Shown: positions 9,500-20,132 of the stretch, piece after piece
Layout of the letters: each line of letters begins with the position of its first letter
How positions within the stretch are numbered: the first letter of the stretch is position 1
Source of the DNA: Microcyclospora pomicola
Lineage: Eukaryota; Ascomycota; Dothideomycetes; Capnodiales
Assembly: GCA_002786065.1 (NCBI GenBank)
Contig: NHNY01000011.1
Location: 372,001-436,000 of the forward strand
Direction: 5' to 3'
Length of the DNA stretch: 64,000 bases
Notes under the pieces: generated by a model
What the model saw: only the letters and a program-made list of their open reading frames with translations
What the model was told of the DNA's origin: nothing
Database searches by the model: none
Position numbers and translations under genes: made by a program

Positions 9500-10431
9500 C
9501 TATCCCTCAGGCGCATAACCTGCCTGATACCAACTCCACATATTCAATCCAACCTTGGTCCCCGCCGTGACCGGCATCCCAGCATGAATCGTCTCGCGAG
9601 CCCCCTTCCCATCTTCGCCAAAGTTCCTCCAAAACACCGCCGCACCTTTCCTCGCCTTGAACGTGACCCCGTCCCCTTTGCCTTCTCCCTCACACTCCAC
9701 AAACTCACACCACCGCTGATCCCGCGGCTGCGTCAAGCGCGGGAAGTTCGTCCCGCCACCTTCACAGTCGGCAGACAGGTAGACCATGAAGGTGCTGACG
9801 CAGTACGAGGTCTTGGACGCCGTGCCCCAGTCGTAGTGGTGCGCGTAGTGGCCGGAGACGTTGTAGCGTTGCGTCCACAGCTGCTCGATGAAGGTCTGCT
9901 GCGGCCAGCCCTGGAAGGCTAGAGCGCGCGCTTCGAGGCATTAGACAGTCTCATCGCGAGGGATGAGAGCCTTCTCCGAACGGCGAATGCTGGGATCTGT
10001 GGTCTCGACGCCGGCGTTGAATACAGTGGAGACTTGCCACTTGTCGTTGCTGCGAGAAAGGGGGAGTCAGCTCAGTAATTCGAGGGTGGGCCGAGCGGAG
10101 CATAGGTTGGATAGTACCTTATCTCAATGAGATGATCTGCCTCTTCCTCCGTGACGAAGTTGTCGACATAGAGCACAAGCGGCGACGTAGAGAAGACATG
10201 CACATCATATTGAGGCTTTGAACATTCCAGGTCCGGCCGCGGGTGAACCAGGCTCTCGATCTTTGCTTTCGCAACTGGGACGTCTTTCTCATTGCTACCT
10301 GATAATGACACGCCAGACTTCACCGATGACAGTCCAGGGGCACCAAGAACGATGTAGATGACGGCAGAGATGACTCCCATTTCCAACACAGTCCGCCATC
10401 GGAAAGGCTGCTGCTGCTGGTCTTTGGACAT
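9500..10431 (-). CDS. Prolyl 4-hydroxylase-like 2OG-Fe(II) oxygenase with an in-frame stop
   Basis: Two exons (10431-10118 and 10049-9500) join in phase 2 into 288 codons. Residues ~18-34 form one hydrophobic helix, suggesting a type II membrane protein. The P4Hc domain follows: LYVDNFVTEEEADHLIEI, then SEKALIPRDETV, FQGWPQQTFIEQLWTQRY, and the iron and 2-oxoglutarate ligands H176/D178 (HYDWG), H260 (ETIHAGMP) and K270. The family hydroxylates peptidyl proline. Codon 141 is TAA (9941-9943), between DETV and CLEARALAFQG where relatives carry a sense codon. The frame is otherwise open with every ligand kept. This could be a young pseudogene, a strain-specific nonsense allele, readthrough or a sequence error. 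No sensible intron removes it: the only GT...TAG span is 28 nt and would delete conserved residues. Confidence 0.82.
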
Positions 10432-11067
10432 GGGTAGTGGACGGATGAACGAGGATTGAGCTCAGCAACATGGCTACGGAGATTATCAGCTTGCGGACGT
10501 CAAATGATGTTCTGTATATATCTTACGACTACGATTCCATCTACAGCTTGTAGAGCATCAAGGCCTTTGACGTATCCTCGAAGCATTTGATGATATCACA
10601 TCAATGCTGCAGCACTCATCGATGCGACCCCGGTCGCCCAAGTCTTTGAGTAATTCACATCACGGTTCGGCGAATATCTGAGTCTATCTGAGTAGAGAGA
10701 TGACCTTGACCGCGACTCGCAATTCAGGAACGCTGTTCAATGAAATGAAGATGAAACGAGGAAAGTCTTGTAGGCGTGTTCTCGAGATTCTGTCCACTTC
10801 TCTGGCAGAGTACGCACTTATGCTGTGCATTACAGATACATGAGCTAGAAAGGTCTAAACAGAGATCCGCCGCCCTCCACCAATCCCAAGCCTCATATAG
10901 CTTCAAATGTTTCGCCACAAGAGGTATCGAACTTCCCAGAGAAACTAGTCACCATGTCGCACCCTTACATACCCTCTACTCAAACACTGCGTTACATCCG
11001 ATTGTACTCAATGACAGTCCTTGATGAACACCCCGAACACCAGATCCAACCTGTACATCATCATTCG
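10432..11067. other. Intergenic region
   Basis: Lies upstream of the hydroxylase-like gene and downstream of the Zn2Cys6 gene, both minus strand. No gene, RNA or repeat is recognised. It presumably holds one promoter and one 3' UTR. Confidence 0.4.
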
Positions 11068-14000
11068 TTATATCCTTCCAGGAGGGTCTGGCCCCCCATC
11101 TCTCTGACGAGCAGAGTTGGAGCTACCGCCTCCTTGGGAACCCTCCATCGCTCCAGGCGTCAGGCCAGTGGGAGGAAAGCTTCCAGCAGGCAGCAGATCA
11201 CCGAATCCACCAAAATTGCTCCAGTCAAAGTCCTCAATACCGTTCCCAGCACCACCACTTGCACCGCTGGTATTGCCGGCAAGAAGGTTGTTATCGTCAC
11301 CGATGGTGGGTGGGTCCATGTTGAAAGGCATGAACCACGCACTGGACGGATCGCCCCAGTAGCCGTTGGTGCCTTGATTCGGCATAGCAGGAGAAGTGAC
11401 CGTCGGTGGAGAGGTGAGACTGCTATTATTGTTAAGATTCTGGCCGTAGACAGAAAACCCGTCTAGGTTGTACGAGTCTAGGTATGGCTGATTCATGTCC
11501 AGCATTGAACCATAGTTATTGATGCTGTTGTTGTCGATACCAGCATAGGAGTTCAAGACCATTTGCCGGTCGAGTTGAGACATCAGCTGTTGTGGCCCAT
11601 TCATCGCAAGGAGAGGATTTGATGAAGCTTGGAAGCCTGGTGGGAATGCCGTGTTGTGCGAAGTAGTCGATGCGGGGTTCGAGGAGTTAGATACAAGGTT
11701 GTTTGAAGCTTGCTGTAATTGCCGCTGTCGCTGAAGGTGACCAATTTGTTGCTGTTGCAGCTCATGCTGAGACTGGTGCTGCGTCGGAGTAGATAAGGAC
11801 GCATTGAATAGCTGCTGTGGGCTTGACGTGTCCATTTTGGATGGCTCCCCAAGGTCCGCTGGCTTGGGATCTGGTTTACTGGCGCGGCGCTTCTTGTTCG
11901 ACGTTGCTGCGACTGCTTTCTTGTTCTGTGGTACTTGGCGTGGATGGTGCGCCATACGTTTGAGCGGTGTGACCTTAGAGAAGAACTCCTCTACGGTCTG
12001 GAGATCGCTCTTCTGACCAAGAACAGCATCGGAGCCTGGTTCCTTCTTGATATCCGCCGATGGTCCTTCGAAATCAGATCCACTTACACCATGAGGGTAT
12101 CGATCGTACCAATCTCCATACTGGAATATACCAGCATCGACATTGGTTCCGCAAGCAGTTTGAGAGGCTCCGCTTGCACCTTGTCGTGCGGCGTCCGCAT
12201 GCCTACGGTATAGCTCTCGCAGGTTTTCGGTCATGAAATGAAACATGCCCCAGTACTTCTTCATCTTGGTAAGATACTTCACGTTCCACGCAAGATTCTG
12301 TTTACTGCTGGCTTCCAGGCTGGCATTCTTCGAGAAGGCGCCATAAATATGGACAGTACTGCTAAAGAATGCGCAGTAACCAGCGAATGGTGCAACGACC
12401 GAATGATCCATGGCTTCATGCACAAGAGCAGAGATTTGGCTTGCAGCATCGAATGCAGCTCGAGATGCAGCCTGAACGAAGTCTGCAGGCATATCCTGCG
12501 GATATACCGGCCGCGATCCAGGGGTCGGAAGTGCAAATCTGTTCATGAATAGGATGGTCTGATTATGAACAATGTGGAGGAACAAGAACTGATTTGCCAT
12601 CTTCTCGCTTGCGTGATTTTGAAGATTTTCAGGGGTGTAGTGAAGACTCGCGGGTAGTTCTTCCTCCCAGGCTTCTGTTGCTTTCGAGATATCGTGGAAC
12701 ATGGATTCGTCCGACCACATTGGATGCTGGTCTCTCTCCTTGCCACCAAGGTTGAGGTAGTGAATGAGGCGGCCCCAGATGGCCACAAGTCGAACCAGGT
12801 GCGCCGCAACACCCATGTTGTCTTTCGCGTTCGACATCTGCCCGTTGCCATCAGCCACAGGGTTCGGTACATTCCCTTCCAGATCTTCCGTGGGTCCATC
12901 GATTTCCAGCGAGTAATAGGCTTCTTTGATAGGCAGCTGCGCTCGGATGTATTGCTCAGCCACAAACACTGGCCGGTCTGTACCGCTGCTATTGAAACGA
13001 TCCATCACGAAGCAACTCCACATTGTCCTTCGCCGGATCTCGCGATCCGTGGAAGTCAGTCCTTCACCCTTGCCGTCCGGTCCAAGGGCTTTCGGGTCGT
13101 GGTCCAGATCTCGATGAAGTTGCAATGCATATGCCATCCGCTGAGCCATGCCTCCAAACATCCAGCTGCGGCCGCCTTGGCACGTACCAAATTCATGCAA
13201 GCCGATTAGTAGGTAAACGATTAATATAGTGATGTTTGGGGTATCATATCTGCGAAGCGCAATGTCACGGGCAGCTGCAGCCCACTCTTCGCCACGTAAG
13301 AATACGGGCTCTGTGCGAACGTCAGGATGGTTGGAGAATCGTGCGGAAATCCCGCAGACAGCAAGGATAAGAACCGGCGGAATAGTACCAAGCGCCAGCT
13401 TGCGCATGAAGCTCGGCTTATGCAACAGGTGGTAGGCTTGACCATAAACATATTCGAAGAAAACCTCGGCCAGATGCTCCTGGAGCTCTTTCGAAGGAAG
13501 CTTATCGGCTCCTTCTAACAGCAAGCTATGGTCGTCAGCCGAATTCAAGTCTTTGCTCTTCTCCGCTTCCGCGACATGGAGCGCCTGCGTCGCTTCGTTC
13601 CTCGACCCTGCTTTGGCATTGGACCATTCTTCTAGCTCGTGATCGAAGGCCTGTTCTGCGATCCGCTTCTTGGATCCCCCAGCCTTCGGCGGCGCTGGCG
13701 GCAGCGGTGGTTTTACGACTGCTCGTCCAGTCTCTGCAGTCTCGCCCTGCTGATCCTTGGGTATGATTTTTATGACTCGTTCTTCCATTCGCTTCAATCT
13801 CTTGTCCAGCATCGCCATATAGTCCGTACGTGGCGCAGCTTTTCGCGTACTGACTTTGTACACGCACGGTATCCGAGATCGCAAACAATGCTTACATGCT
13901 GGTTTTTCGCCAGAGCACCTGATCTTCTTTCGTCTGCAAGCTATACATGCTAAGGGCAGTCTCTTCCGCTCTTTCCCGGCCTTGGTCCTCAACTCGCTCC

Positions 14001-14472
14001 ACGACGGCGCGGAGACGTCTTCTGCAGATCGACCAGCGCCATCGCCTGCATTCGAATATGAGGCGTCCGACGTGATGTTTGCTCGTCCAAGAGGTGGGGT
14101 ATTAGGACTAGCGTCGTCGGACGCAGTGAAACTATTTGATCGCTCGAATCCAGGATATGCGGCATTGTTACTAGACAGTGGGTGGTGTTGCCCAATCATC
14201 GAGGGCGCATCGTCGTGCATCACGGCTGAGGCAGTTTCATAAGGGCTCTGATGCTCGAGTCTCGAGTCCGAAGTTTGGATCGACGCCGCCCTATAAGGCA
14301 TTCCGTTCATCTGCTGGTCCTGCATGAAAACGTCCATACTGATACTCTGCGGTGTACCAAAGCCATAGTCGATGCTTGAAGGACTTCCTTGGGCGAATGC
14401 AGAATGTGTGTTGGCATTGACCAGGTTCATGAGATTGTTGTTTGCCCCACCTTGCGGGCCTTCTGAAGCCAT
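11068..14472 (-). CDS. Zn2Cys6 fungal transcription factor
   Basis: Intronless, 1134 residues. A binuclear zinc cluster at about residues 175-202 has the spacing C-x2-C-x6-C-x6-C-x2-C-x6-C (CIACRRKKIRC, CKHCLRSRIPC). It is preceded by the basic KERKRLPLA and followed by a coiled-coil-like MLDKRLKRMEERVIKIIP segment. Residues ~330-760 match the fungal-specific transcription factor (middle homology) domain, for example GRSWMFGGMAQRMAYALQLH and REIRRRTMWSCFVMDR. The long C-terminus is rich in Gln and Asn (HQSQHELQQQQ, repeated NNNS stretches), typical of activation regions. It should be a nuclear DNA-binding regulator. The target pathway cannot be told from sequence, and no clustered target genes are obvious next to it. 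Confidence 0.93.
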   Translation of the reverse strand: MASEGPQGGANNNLMNLVNANTHSAFAQGSPSSIDYGFGTPQSISMDVFMQDQQMNGMPYRAASIQTSDSRLEHQSPYETASAVMHDDAPSMIGQHHPLSSNNAAYPGFERSNSFTASDDASPNTPPLGRANITSDASYSNAGDGAGRSAEDVSAPSWSELRTKAGKERKRLPLACIACRRKKIRCSGEKPACKHCLRSRIPCVYKVSTRKAAPRTDYMAMLDKRLKRMEERVIKIIPKDQQGETAETGRAVVKPPLPPAPPKAGGSKKRIAEQAFDHELEEWSNAKAGSRNEATQALHVAEAEKSKDLNSADDHSLLLEGADKLPSKELQEHLAEVFFEYVYGQAYHLLHKPSFMRKLALGTIPPVLILAVCGISARFSNHPDVRTEPVFLRGEEWAAAARDIALRRYDTPNITILIVYLLIGLHEFGTCQGGRSWMFGGMAQRMAYALQLHRDLDHDPKALGPDGKGEGLTSTDREIRRRTMWSCFVMDRFNSSGTDRPVFVAEQYIRAQLPIKEAYYSLEIDGPTEDLEGNVPNPVADGNGQMSNAKDNMGVAAHLVRLVAIWGRLIHYLNLGGKERDQHPMWSDESMFHDISKATEAWEEELPASLHYTPENLQNHASEKMANQFLFLHIVHNQTILFMNRFALPTPGSRPVYPQDMPADFVQAASRAAFDAASQISALVHEAMDHSVVAPFAGYCAFFSSTVHIYGAFSKNASLEASSKQNLAWNVKYLTKMKKYWGMFHFMTENLRELYRRHADAARQGASGASQTACGTNVDAGIFQYGDWYDRYPHGVSGSDFEGPSADIKKEPGSDAVLGQKSDLQTVEEFFSKVTPLKRMAHHPRQVPQNKKAVAATSNKKRRASKPDPKPADLGEPSKMDTSSPQQLFNASLSTPTQHQSQHELQQQQIGHLQRQRQLQQASNNLVSNSSNPASTTSHNTAFPPGFQASSNPLLAMNGPQQLMSQLDRQMVLNSYAGIDNNSINNYGSMLDMNQPYLDSYNLDGFSVYGQNLNNNSSLTSPPTVTSPAMPNQGTNGYWGDPSSAWFMPFNMDPPTIGDDNNLLAGNTSGASGGAGNGIEDFDWSNFGGFGDLLPAGSFPPTGLTPGAMEGSQGGGSSNSARQRDGGPDPPGRI

Positions 14473-15276
14473 CCTACCACGGTCTTCGAGACCAGTGCTC
14501 TACCGGACCCATGAAGTCGTATCAAAGCTTTCTGTCGCTCGTAGCGCCTGGCATGCGCCAATGGATAGGCTGCGTCACCTGTCAGATACACGCACAATGC
14601 TCACCACCGGCACAGCAATCCCAAGGACCGGCGGACGAAGCGCGCATGCTAGGTAGAAGAAGGCCAGTGGACGGACTAGCAAAGAAGAATCGTATGCAGC
14701 AGTAGGTAAGGATTTGGTCAGGCTGGATCCTCAAATGGTGCGACATGCAAGGTAGAGAAGGTGGAGGGCGAGGCTTTGGAAGAGGTGGTAAGCTTCGATC
14801 AGATAAGGTTAGCCACTTCATGAAGTTTATGTACAGTCCATGCGTGACATGATTCACTTTAGCCTGTAATCCCCACAAACTCTATTGGCCTGACGTCGGA
14901 CTTTGGCGGACGTTGCTCCACTAATTTTGATAAAGGCAAAATGGTATCGAAAGGGATCGACCATGTATGTACAGAATCACAAACACCGAGTCTTTTGCAT
15001 GAAATGTGCTGATGTTCTCTAGGGCCACGCTGAACCGAGAACATATAGTCGTGTAGGTATATGGATCGAGCATAAACAGCAGAATAGATTTCATGGCACT
15101 CCTGAGGATACCTCGGCCAGACAGGATTCGCGTAATTATGCAGACTGTGCCGCATATGTATGTTGATCCCTGCCCACTAGATAGATAGGCTCGGGCAGTC
15201 ATAAGGCCCACAGTCAACGTGACGTCGTGAAAGCGAAGGACCATTGTGCTGAGAATGCTGTCCTCTTCGTTTCGGT
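14473..15276. other. Upstream region of the Zn2Cys6 gene
   Basis: About 800 bp between two minus-strand genes: promoter and long leader of the zinc cluster gene plus the 3' UTR of the TBC gene. No coding signal is recognised among the ~100-codon open frames on either strand. Confidence 0.4.
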
Positions 15277-17578
15277 TCATACGTCGAAAATGTTATCATG
15301 ACTCTCCGTCGTCGTTACAACGTGCTTTTGGCGCCTTCCTTTCCTACTCGGCGTAACCAGAGTCTCACGTGCAGGACCGGGCACCTCGTCGGTCTGCTTA
15401 TCGTCCCCTCCGAACAAGAAGCCTTTGCTGTCGTCTTCCTTCTTCTTGTCGTGGGAGAAAGGCGAGGACAGAGCTGGCGGCGCACGTAGCGTGGACTTCG
15501 ATGGTGTAAGGTCTTCCTTCTGACCAAGCATGTAAGAAAATGGGCTCTGTTCGAGCGGCGGCCGTCCGTGCTGCAGTTGGGTAGTGGTCTGTGTATCAGG
15601 GTGAATCTTGGTATCGTCCAAAGAATCCGAAAGCGATTCCACGCTTGTGGAAGCTTGAGCTCTGTTCTCTTTTGCTGGTGTAGCTGATTCCGAAAAGTCA
15701 TCTTCGAACGTGCTTGGATCTGCAAGCCCCACGGAGACGGTGTCCTCCTCTGCTCCTCCTGGTGTGGATGTCGAGTTTGGCAGAACCGACTGCTCAACTA
15801 AAGTGCCGTTCGCTAGGTCTGACTTGTTCTCGCGTACTGGTGATGCTGAAGCTGCCTCAGCATCCTCCTCGGCCTTGGTAACCATATCATCATCTGGAAG
15901 TGGTAAGCTCGCATCATCGAGATAAACTTGCACGAACTGCACTCTAGCAATTGCTAGGCTTAGTTTATCTACAATTTTTGCATCCGGTGCATTTGATCCT
16001 CCGTCCGCAACCAACTTCTGATATTCCCACAGTTCGCTGACAGCTCCTGCGAGCAGCTTCGAAAGTTGCCTACTTCGGGTTTCCTGAGCTTTGAGTCTAT
16101 TGTATAGCATTTCGGTACTGGACCGAGAGCTTCTTCTGCCTGTGCTGGGTTGATTGGAGGGTCCTTGCTGTGCGTCACGGAGTTCAAGAGCTTTCTTGTG
16201 GACCTCGTCGACAGCATTGCGTACCCCAACCCCAAGCCTTTCTCCACGTGCTAGGATATTCTTCGCGGTAGATTGTAGCATAGCTTCAATATTGCGCTGT
16301 TGCCTCGGCACCCTTGAAGGTGATAGAGCTTTGTCAGAGTGTAGGCCTGAGAAGGTTGTGGTTCTGCGTTGAAGCGCAGGTGGTGTGGTGGAGCCGCCAG
16401 TAGGTGGCAATGGTCGACCGGTATATTTCAGCACCAGATAACCACCTCCTTCCGTGCCCGCGTGATCACGAAGATATAAAGCGTCTATCACGAAGGCCTG
16501 AGGGGCATGTTCTTTGTCCACTTCTGGATAGCGCAGGAGCAACGTGAGGGCCATGTTGTAGTCAGCCTCAACCAGATCAAAGCGGATTCGAAGCAGCATC
16601 ACTACGCAAACGTAGTCGACAATTTCTAACGAAGGGTCCTCGGCGAAGATGACGTCCCACATGTTAAGTACATCATCAAATGGGAACTCTCTTCCGAAGA
16701 GTAGTCTGACCCACCGAATGATAAAAACCTGCGGCATGATTTCGATATCTTGCATGTGCTGCGCAAGGACTTGATCGACCTCAGGGAGAAGAGTTTCAAA
16801 TATGTGCTGACTCCTTCGAACAATTGGATTCTCCTTACCTGAATGCGTTGTCTGCTCGTAGAAGTTCTTGGCACTGTGCATGACCTGACCAAAGAGAGCA
16901 AAAGAGTCATGTTCGATGTAGCTAGCATTCAGAAGGTTGATGAGCATGGCATCTTCCCCCATGGCTTTGCTGCTTTTCCCGATTTCGATAGCATCCTTGT
17001 CGACCACCCACAGGATTGGGGCGAGAAGTTCATGCATGCCTTGTCGATAGCCGATGTCCGGATTGAGCTTACAAAAGACAAACAGTATGTCTAGCATCAA
17101 CCTTTGCGTGTCCGCTTGTCTAAAATACAAAATGTCTGGTAAACATCGTTCCACGTCTTGTAGGATTTCTGCACGAAGTTCTTGGTCTTGACGATATGTC
17201 GCAGCCTTCACAAGACTCTCAGCAGCTGGTGGTTCATGTAGGGGAATGGAATGTCTGATTTCGCCTTGACACGCTTACCTGCGAGCTGTCTTCGCCAAAT
17301 GGGTTGTCGTCGGGAGATAGCTCATTTTCATTATCGAAGTGGCGTAAGAAATGTAGACGTAAGGAGTCGTATGCCGAGCGAGACGACAGCAATGTCTTCT
17401 CCCATTTCGCTGCGTCAATTGATCCAAACAGTAAGAATGTTTTCCAGAACACTGAGCGTAAGCCCGCACTTGCTGCCGAAGAATGTACACCTAGTCGTGC
17501 AGCTTGCTTGAGAGCATCGAGAGATCTGAAAGTCTTGATCTCTTGCCATGCACTTACCGCTGACGCCAAGGTACGCAT
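15277..17578 (-). CDS. TBC-domain RabGAP (TBC1D5-like)
   Basis: Two exons, 17578-17279 and 17217-15277, give 746 residues in phase 0. The donor is GTAAGC; the acceptor CTGAG is less usual but is the only one that keeps the frame. The start MRTLASAVSAW agrees with what I recall of fungal relatives; another ATG lies three codons upstream. The TBC domain spans about residues 35-320. The catalytic Arg finger is R124 (LQDVERCLPD) and the Gln finger Q159 (IGYRQGMHEL). Further landmarks are MLINLLNASYIEHDSFALFG, MPQVFIIRWVRLLFGREF and VLNMWDVIFAEDPSL. TBC1D5-type proteins inactivate Rab7-class GTPases in endosomal and retromer traffic (family knowledge). The C-terminal ~350 residues are acidic, Ser-rich and probably disordered, and the protein ends with basic GRRQKHVV. 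Confidence 0.88.
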
Positions 17579-18030
17579 GGTCAGCAATGATTGTTTTGGC
17601 GAACAGGTAACTTGGGTATTCGCAATGAGAACGGTACAGACACAGTGTGGTTGGCAGCCTTGGTTTCGCTAAGGGGTCATATCGCCATGACATTGGTCAC
17701 TGCTTTTCCGCCGCTAATGGATTTGCATCGTGTCGACGCCTAAATTCTTTCTCGAGGAGGAGCTTGATGCTGGCACGAATGATATATCCCATTCATGCTA
17801 TCCAGGATAGTCCTGTGAGTTGTAGCCCGGATCAAATCATAGTCAAAGGCATGTCGTCATGTGAACGCACATTATCTCATACATTCAATAGGACATCGTT
17901 TGGTTGAAGCACATTAAAACCACTACATGTATCCTTTCTACTGCGCTAGCCCGCGATCTTCACGTCTTTGCCGCAATGCCATATTGTTCCACTTCCGTTT
18001 CACTACACACTCACCGAACCATGTCTCACC
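17579..18030. promoter_or_regulatory. Divergent intergenic region: TBC gene / Rad51-like gene
   Basis: About 450 bp between two divergent starts, so it must hold both promoters. No conserved box is recognisable by eye. Confidence 0.45.
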
Positions 18031-19056
18031 ATGACATACTCGGCACAAGAGCCAATCCTGGCATCTACGCTCTATCTTGCGAGCAAGCATTCTGCACCAA
18101 TATCGAAGCTCAGCACTGGCTTACCTGGAATTGATAGTGCACTTGAGGGTGGCTTCGAGTATGGCTCTATATCGTGCATCTCAGCCCTCAGACAGGATCC
18201 CACCGCCAAAGAGCTTATCTTTCAAGTCCTCGTGAAGCACCTTCTTGCCACTGCTGTTCAGAGTGCCGACGCCATAATCATTGATACAACGCTCTCATTT
18301 AATGTTCGAGACTTTTACCAACGAGTGATGGCCACTCTGAAGGCACAAGGAAAGACTGGTGTAGATGAGGAAGCCATGAAAGCACTACAGCATCTACGCA
18401 TCATGAAAGCCTTTGACTTCCTCGGCCTAGTTGAGTGTGTGACAGAATTGAGCGATGACCTGGAACACCATGCGCACGCACCCGCTGCAGCCGAAACGCA
18501 TCCAAAAGGTACCATTGAGGATTCGCAGGACGAAAGTACTGAACTTGCCATTGAACACACTGTACCACTAGAGCCAGGCTTTACCCAACAGGGAAGCAGT
18601 GCGCGTCCGAATCGTGGGAAGCTGTTGCTCATTGATAGCATTACGCAGCCCGTACTCACACAGGTCAAGGCCGACCAGATACAGGGGCAAAGCGTCCTGT
18701 CGTCTCTAATGCGTACTCTACGCCACTTGACAGTCACGTACGATCTTGCCACAATCCTGGTGAATAATACTGCTCTGGACAGCCAGAAAATCAGAGAAGA
18801 GACTCCAAGCATTTTCACAACGTGCAGCTTACGTCCTGCTCTTGGGATCACCTTGGCTGGTACTCTAGACGTCCACATCCTGGTTCATGACGTCCCGAAA
18901 GATGAGGCCAGTGCAAGAGAGGTCTATGCTGAGCGCAAAGGTGCTGGAGAGTGTGTAAGTGTGATTGAGATCTTGCAAGATAGAATAGGTGGCAATATCG
19001 GACGGTGGATCGCCGTCCAGACTCAGGCAGATAGGATGTTGAAAGAGGTTGCCTAA
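18031..19056 (+). CDS. RecA/Rad51-paralog-like protein with degenerate Walker A
   Basis: Uninterrupted frame, 341 residues from the ATG at 18031; an earlier in-frame start is possible. The N-terminus has the Rad51-paralog signature ISKLSTGLPGIDSALEGGF, followed by EYGSISCISALRQDPTAKEL where a Walker A loop (GxxxxGKT/S) would be expected. The GK(T/S) triplet is missing. A Walker B-like strand is present (GKLLLIDSITQPVL), then VLSSLMRTLRHLTVTYDLAT with ILVNN, like the L1/L2-side core of Rad51 paralogs. An acidic, variable insert lies near residues 150-195. Known family members help homologous recombination, some with little or no ATPase activity. Rlp1/Rad51D-type assignment is tentative; the gene could have lost ATP binding. 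Confidence 0.68.
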   Translation: MTYSAQEPILASTLYLASKHSAPISKLSTGLPGIDSALEGGFEYGSISCISALRQDPTAKELIFQVLVKHLLATAVQSADAIIIDTTLSFNVRDFYQRVMATLKAQGKTGVDEEAMKALQHLRIMKAFDFLGLVECVTELSDDLEHHAHAPAAAETHPKGTIEDSQDESTELAIEHTVPLEPGFTQQGSSARPNRGKLLLIDSITQPVLTQVKADQIQGQSVLSSLMRTLRHLTVTYDLATILVNNTALDSQKIREETPSIFTTCSLRPALGITLAGTLDVHILVHDVPKDEASAREVYAERKGAGECVSVIEILQDRIGGNIGRWIAVQTQADRMLKEVA

Positions 19057-19347
19057 GTTTGATGTGCGAGATAACGTTGTAGGTAAATAACTCGCTGGCG
19101 AAGCTCCCAGAGTGGACGTCAACGCTTCCCATCGTATCCTTCTAGACTCATTTATTCTAGGCGATTCGTATGCCCACTCCGTTGCCGCTACCTCCCCTGG
19201 GACGCAGTCACGATGACCCAGTACAAGTGAGGAGAATGATCCACGATATCACCCAGTATGAGTGTTTCTCCATTTACTGACATGTATATACATTCGTCGC
19301 TCTTCCAATAGAAACGCCACAACCCGATCGTCCGCTCCTCACTGCTC
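19057..19347. terminator. Convergent 3' intergenic region
   Basis: Short interval between the ends of two convergent genes. It should hold both 3' UTRs and polyadenylation sites. No further gene is seen. Confidence 0.4.
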
Positions 19348-19862
19348 TCATGAGGTCTTCGGTTGATTGCTTGCAAATGTGGGTAGCATACTGCCGTGTT
19401 TCACGTCCACCTGCTTGTCGTCCTCCTTCTCTAGCAGACCCAGGCTTCGTATCTGTCCAGCGGATGGCGCATCGTCGCGAGCACTTGATGCCTCGCGCTT
19501 GCGGTATGCGGCTTGAAGGGCGCGAGTTTTGGCAGCCTGCATGTATCATGAGTTTCTAGGTAATCCGTGGTCGCTTCATGCACAAGCGGCCGGGGCCTCC
19601 GCTGAACGAGAGAGTTCATGAAGGAGCCTACCTCTTTTCGGTGGTGTAGACACTCAAAGTAATCCTCAAGCACAGGTCTGCACTTCGCCTTGCCGGAGTC
19701 GTCTTCGGCGTTGGTGTTGACAACGTAGCAGGCGAGGGTTTCTTGCCAGAACGGGAAGCATCGGGAGGGACCTGGGAGGCTGTCTCAGTATCTCTCAAGT
19801 GAAGCCGACCGTCGCAAGTAGTACAATCACATACCTCCGTTGAGACCGTATCCTGAAGCCAT
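19348..19862 (-). CDS. Complex I subunit NDUFS5 (15 kDa, twin Cx9C)
   Basis: Accessory subunit of mitochondrial NADH:ubiquinone oxidoreductase, in the intermembrane space. Three exons, 19862-19835 (28 nt), 19771-19632 and 19536-19348, give 118 residues with phases closing exactly. The start reads MASGYGLNGGPSRCFPFW. Two CX9C motifs are exact: C14-C24 (CFPFWQETLAC) and C40-C50 (CRPVLEDYFEC), followed by the family hallmark LHHRKE. Such proteins are imported and oxidised by the Mia40 relay (family knowledge). The tail AKTRALQAAYRKREA and GQIRSLGLLEKE also fits fungal relatives. Donors are GTATGT and GTAGGC. Its presence argues against fission yeast or Saccharomyces. Confidence 0.94.
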
Positions 19863-20132
19863 AGCTCGTGTATGGTGCGGTAAGTGAAGCAAGAGAGTGT
19901 AGTGCTGTAGTGCTGCGCGACCAATGGCAACGCTGGAGCTGACACCATAAAGTCATGGGACGCCTGACGGGGCACAAGACAATATCAAGTCCGGATACGC
20001 GACCAATTCACAAACCTGCAGTATCACCTGTCGCGAAGTCGTTCCGGGATACATGACTTGCAATATATCGTCAGTATCGTCGCTGACTGCCCAAAGCAAA
20101 TATGCGCCGACATGATACGTCGGGCCAGGGTT
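19863..20132. promoter_or_regulatory. Divergent promoter: NDUFS5 / MFS transporter
   Basis: About 270 bp separates two divergent starts. It must carry both promoters; no conserved box is evident by eye. Confidence 0.45.

Noticed and set aside
9458-9922. Plus-strand frame of 154 codons across the hydroxylase gene
   Set aside because: It is antisense to a clear P4Hc domain and has a shadow-like, Pro/Arg-rich composition.
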